Below, in pieces: positions 61,079-64,000 of a DNA stretch of 64,000 bases. Location: contig NZ_CANLRP010000005.1 in the NCBI RefSeq assembly GCF_947493425.1, positions 1-64,000 on the forward strand. The letters are read 5' to 3'. The notes under the pieces are model-generated. The model saw only the letters and a list, made by a program, of their open reading frames with translations, was not told the DNA's origin and made no database searches. The first letter of the stretch is position 1. Each line of letters starts with the position of its first letter. Source of the stretch: an uncultured Microscilla sp. Lineage in GTDB: Bacteria; Bacteroidota; Bacteroidia; Cytophagales; Microscillaceae. Both the position numbers and the translations under genes were made by a program.

Positions 61079-62416
61079 ATGGATAGACAACTGTTGTCTC
61101 GAATGCGACAAAAACAAAATAAAGCCAAAATGGATGCCGATGGTGTCATTGGCAAGCGTAAGTCTGACTCAAGGAAAAAAGGGGCATCCCTTGATGATGC
61201 AGCGTCGGTGTCTGATACTACCTCAGGCTTTAACAATACCGTTGACGCTATTTTAGCGTCTGGTACTGCCCCTTCCGATATGATAAAAACCTTGGACAAC
61301 CTTGTGCCCAGAACCGAAACAGAAGCGGAGATAAAAGAGGGTGCCCAACGCTACTGGAGCATGGTAGAACAGTTTCATGAACTGTATGGTGTTTACCCTT
61401 GGGAAGTAGTGCATACCTTGCACCCCAAAGACCGGATTGGCGCCAGTAGTGGACAAACAAAGGCGAACGATGACTCTACCAAAGAAGCCCCCTATGTTCG
61501 GAAACAACACGAACTAAAAGCCATTACCGGGGTGCAATTTTCGGAAAAAGATATTAAAACCGTTGAAGCCTTGGTAAAGGAGGCTAAAGCAAAGGGGCAG
61601 GTAGCCAATAATCACGAACAGTTTATAGCATTGGCAGTAAAAGCTGGTCATATCAACCCCAGAGAGGCCTCTACAGCCCGGTTTATGCTAAGGTATATGG
61701 ACAGCCTGCGTATTGTTGGTAATGAAATACAAACCGTATACAACCAATTGGATGTATCTAATGAGGTAGAACTTCAGCAAGGGGTACAAGCTGTTGCTCG
61801 TTTTGTAGGCGAAGAACTCCTCACTAGATTTATAGGAAATAGAGTGAATGGGCTAAGGACTGGAGGTGTTTACAACACTTGGGCTAATTTGGATCAACTT
61901 ACAGCTTATTTAAACCGAGCCATCGAAACCTTCGAGAACGCCTTTATTGCTGCTACTGAATCTAAAAAGTCGGGCAGGCTGTTCAGGCTAATCCAAATAC
62001 TCAACGCGAACGAGTGGAATGTTGAAAAATATATCGGGCTTCTTCAACGGGCTCAATTCAATATCTACGATACGTCCACCCCGTTTGGGTTTCTGGCAAA
62101 CGCTGTTTATGAATCACCCACCTCTCAGGGAGGAAAAGGTGGTGATGGACAAGCAGCACTCAAAGCAGCTTTAGACGCCTTATACACGGAGAAATACCTC
62201 CCCACAAATTTTACACAAGAGCAAATTATAAATTACGATTATAACCATACAGTGGATGATTTTAGGAACTGGTTACTTGCCCAAGGCTATACCTACAAAG
62301 TCATAAAACAGGCTGTAGCCGCTGAAAGGTCTTATTCGGATATAAATGAGGTAAAACCTATTACAGATGAAGATATTAATAAGCTGCTAGACACCTCCTA
62401 TAAAGTACTTGACTGA
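61079..62416 (+). CDS. Unknown helical protein with basic N-terminal tail
   Basis: 445 residues, not recognised. The first ~40 residues are basic and probably disordered (MDRQLLSRMRQKQNKAKMD, GKRKSDSRKK), like the two upstream proteins. From about 95 on it looks globular and mostly helical (RYWSMVEQFHELYGVYPWEVVHTLH, SEKDIKTVEALVKEAKAKG, STARFMLRYMDSLRIVGNEI). A glycine-rich patch SQGGKGGDGQ lies at about 349-358. No catalytic motif, signal peptide or membrane helix is visible. It is 47 bases downstream of the EreA-like gene and the last gene of the run. Confidence 0.78.
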   Translation: MDRQLLSRMRQKQNKAKMDADGVIGKRKSDSRKKGASLDDAASVSDTTSGFNNTVDAILASGTAPSDMIKTLDNLVPRTETEAEIKEGAQRYWSMVEQFHELYGVYPWEVVHTLHPKDRIGASSGQTKANDDSTKEAPYVRKQHELKAITGVQFSEKDIKTVEALVKEAKAKGQVANNHEQFIALAVKAGHINPREASTARFMLRYMDSLRIVGNEIQTVYNQLDVSNEVELQQGVQAVARFVGEELLTRFIGNRVNGLRTGGVYNTWANLDQLTAYLNRAIETFENAFIAATESKKSGRLFRLIQILNANEWNVEKYIGLLQRAQFNIYDTSTPFGFLANAVYESPTSQGGKGGDGQAALKAALDALYTEKYLPTNFTQEQIINYDYNHTVDDFRNWLLAQGYTYKVIKQAVAAERSYSDINEVKPITDEDINKLLDTSYKVLD

Positions 62417-62995
62417 TGATAGCTTGGAAAGTAAAGTCATCTGTTTATCTGACTAGAGCTATTTAAAATATAGCAGATCATACATAGGGGCTAAATGAGT
62501 AATACAAGGGAGCGTTCATTTAATTGTGCTTTTTGAAAAAAAATACTGATAATCAGCAGGTTAAATTTTCTAGACATAGCGTTGTGAACGCTCCCTAATA
62601 CAATATCAAACAATAATTAGCGAATGTTGAATTTCGCCTTAACATCTCTCGGCATTTGCTGTTCGGTAGATAATATTGTTGAAAATCATTCATTGGCATT
62701 CATCATTCGCTATTCAATCGATTCATTATTTAGCTTCTAAACTATCAGAATGCTTCATTTATCTAACACTACCTGAGTAATTAATTTAAGTTGCAAGTTA
62801 CAACTAAGTAGCCAAGTGATATAAAGGCATGAAATTGTAGTGGAACAAGAACTATTTGAAGCATTAAAGAATAGAAGGGGGTTGCTGGGAGAAAAAAGAA
62901 AATACCCAAATAATCTACTCAAGCAAAACACTCAAAACTGCTGGCAGTTCAAGAAGAAAACAGGCAGCAGACCTAACCAGGCAAAGCCAATTAAG
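62417..62995. other. Intergenic region with an 88-bp MITE
   Basis: About 580 bases. It contains the element at 62508-62595 with its target duplication. A GTG-started frame from 62840 overlaps the opposite-strand gene and looks spurious. Near 62620-62710, catt and attc words recur without a clear unit. Confidence 0.4.
62508..62595. mobile_element. 88-bp MITE with 11-bp inverted repeats and 8-bp target duplication
   Basis: The ends are perfect inverted repeats, gggagcgttca and tgaacgctccc. Directly outside them lie identical 8-base copies of taatacaa (62500-62507 and 62596-62603). The interior is AT-rich and non-coding. The structure is diagnostic for a transposed non-autonomous element. An 8-bp duplication with GGG ends would fit ISL3- or IS256-like transposases, but the family is not established. 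Confidence 0.9.
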
Positions 62996-63613
62996 CTAGT
63001 CAACACAAGTTTTATTGTAATAGTCTACCACTTGCGACACTTTACGTATTTGCTTCTTTTTGATTTTTTCTTGAAGGCTAAGGCAGTCGAAGAAGTACTT
63101 GACTAACGTCTTTCTTTTCAAGCCGAATAGTCCCTGAGTGGCTCTAATGAAAAATTGATCTTCCTCTTTTCTAAACAAATCCATCCAAGACGAGCCGGCT
63201 TCGCCTTGTTCCCACCATTCTAAGTAATAATGGCTCAGTTTTCCTTTACTAATCACCCGCAAAAAATGCCTTTCTCCATTTTTAGGATCAATATCATATC
63301 GAGGATTTAGTAGGGTAATCCCTCGCGACGATTGGCTGAGCCAAAACCCTTCATAGTTGGTATTGTTCACATTAAAAGCTGCAACATTAGCCCTTTTATA
63401 TTTTTTTCGATTTCCTTGTGTATCAGTAAATCGAATCTTTTTATAATACCGAGGGGTTACTTTGCGCTGATTTACATGTTCTACTTTGCCATATAGGGTG
63501 TCGCCAGAGTTAAGTACTATATAGTGTAATGAATGGCTGGTTTGCGCCCTTGAGGTAGGGAGGTTTATCCATAGTAGGGTAGTAAGAAGAGTAAAAATTT
63601 TGATAATTTTCAT
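62996..63613 (-). CDS. Secreted protein of unknown function
   Basis: 205 residues with a signal peptide (MKIIKIFTLLTTLLWINLPTSRAQ). The mature part begins YIVLNSGDTLYGKVEHVNQRKVTPRYYKKIRFTD, a strand-rich pattern found in many Bacteroidota exported proteins annotated only as hypothetical. A helical basic C-terminus follows. No T9SS sorting tail is present, so it is probably periplasmic. Confidence 0.82.
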   Translation of the reverse strand: MKIIKIFTLLTTLLWINLPTSRAQTSHSLHYIVLNSGDTLYGKVEHVNQRKVTPRYYKKIRFTDTQGNRKKYKRANVAAFNVNNTNYEGFWLSQSSRGITLLNPRYDIDPKNGERHFLRVISKGKLSHYYLEWWEQGEAGSSWMDLFRKEEDQFFIRATQGLFGLKRKTLVKYFFDCLSLQEKIKKKQIRKVSQVVDYYNKTCVD

Positions 63614-64000
63614 AATTGTAACTAAGGTAGTATGCTTTAGTACTAAACCAATTTCAATTTATTTGATAACGTATAGGACTACAAACACGGCTACCCAATC
63701 GTTTTTTTCTTTCAATGGATAGAGTAATTGTTGTACTCTCTATAATAACATACGTTCTTCTGGCACACTCTCTCAATTTCTTTATAACAAGTTGACTTGT
63801 TCATATACAATGTGGAGGGAGCTTCTTTGGTAGCAAATCAGGACAGACATTTTCTAAAACTAATCAAAGGTATCAAATTCGGACATTTTATTTTTTGTAA
63901 AACTAGGGGAAGTCCAGTGTCTTCTTGTCTTTATTACAAAACAAGTAAGTTTATTAAATATGCTATGCTACAAGATAAGTAAAGGCATAATTATTGAAAA
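63614..64000. other. Terminal intergenic stretch
   Basis: About 390 AT-rich bases to the window edge. A frame at 63797-63982 lacks any recognisable feature. I see no RNA gene or repeat here. Confidence 0.4.

Noticed and set aside
62840..63106. 88-codon plus-strand frame starting with GTG
   Set aside because: It overlaps the 3' third of the secreted-protein gene on the other strand, and its second half is simply the antisense of that gene. The first half shows no family features.
63797..63982. 61-codon frame at the window end
   Set aside because: No recognisable motif or domain, AT-rich context and no tight linkage to another gene.

Overview
The window comes from a gliding marine-type Bacteroidota, most likely a Cytophagales relative of Microscilla (inference). 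The evidence is a porP-gldK-gldL-gldM-gldN type IX secretion/gliding cluster, a secreted protein ending in the CHU-type (T9SS type B) C-terminal domain, a Rho factor with a long charged insertion, AT-rich intergenic DNA and several TAnnTTTG-like -7 boxes. I see no rRNA, tRNA or CRISPR array.

Layout. 1-3.6 kb: a tightly coupled three-gene minus-strand cassette (membrane protein with an EAD11-like domain, unknown alpha/beta protein, KGGVGRT-type ATPase with about 11 TPRs) that looks like an effector-associated conflict system. 4-5.7 kb: fdhD and ispE. 6.4-19 kb: a T9SS cargo protein, a nucleoside hydrolase, asd, uvrC, a small SKYDA-repeat secreted protein, a membrane protein, an NTF2-like protein, a DnaJ-domain membrane protein and a tail-specific protease. 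19.8-23.8 kb: an unknown protein followed by a STAND-like NTPase with TPRs. 23.9-33.9 kb: a long minus-strand run of BamA-like, DUF4271-like, hemD, porP, gldK, gldL, gldM and gldN. 33.8-41 kb: hemW, a cyclase-family hydrolase, two small unknown genes, serS, rho and a microbial-type PARG.

41-62.4 kb is the accessory highlight. A 4791-residue Tc-toxin A-type protein carries about 34 hemopexin-like repeats in two blocks. Just upstream is a 148-residue ORF that looks like the detached first helical segment of the same family. Downstream on the same strand come three proteins with lysine/arginine-rich, probably disordered N-termini: a 168-bp tandem-repeat protein, a protein with an EreA/ChaN/Tiki-like core, and an unknown helical protein. 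No TcB or TcC (Rhs-like) gene is in the window. A TcA-like carrier with separately encoded, tail-tagged cargo is the most interesting hypothesis here, but it is inference.

The intergenic DNA carries several non-coding repeats. There are two full and one truncated copies of a 167-bp near-palindromic MITE-like element; the truncated copy supplies the stop codon of the TPR ATPase. An 88-bp element has perfect 11-bp inverted repeats and an 8-bp target duplication. A 170/211-bp dispersed repeat occurs twice. A 128-bp palindrome lies between the split TcA pieces, and there is an IS630-like transposase remnant. Strong hairpin-plus-T-run structures lie inside the secretion gene run, before porP and before gldN, and may set expression ratios.
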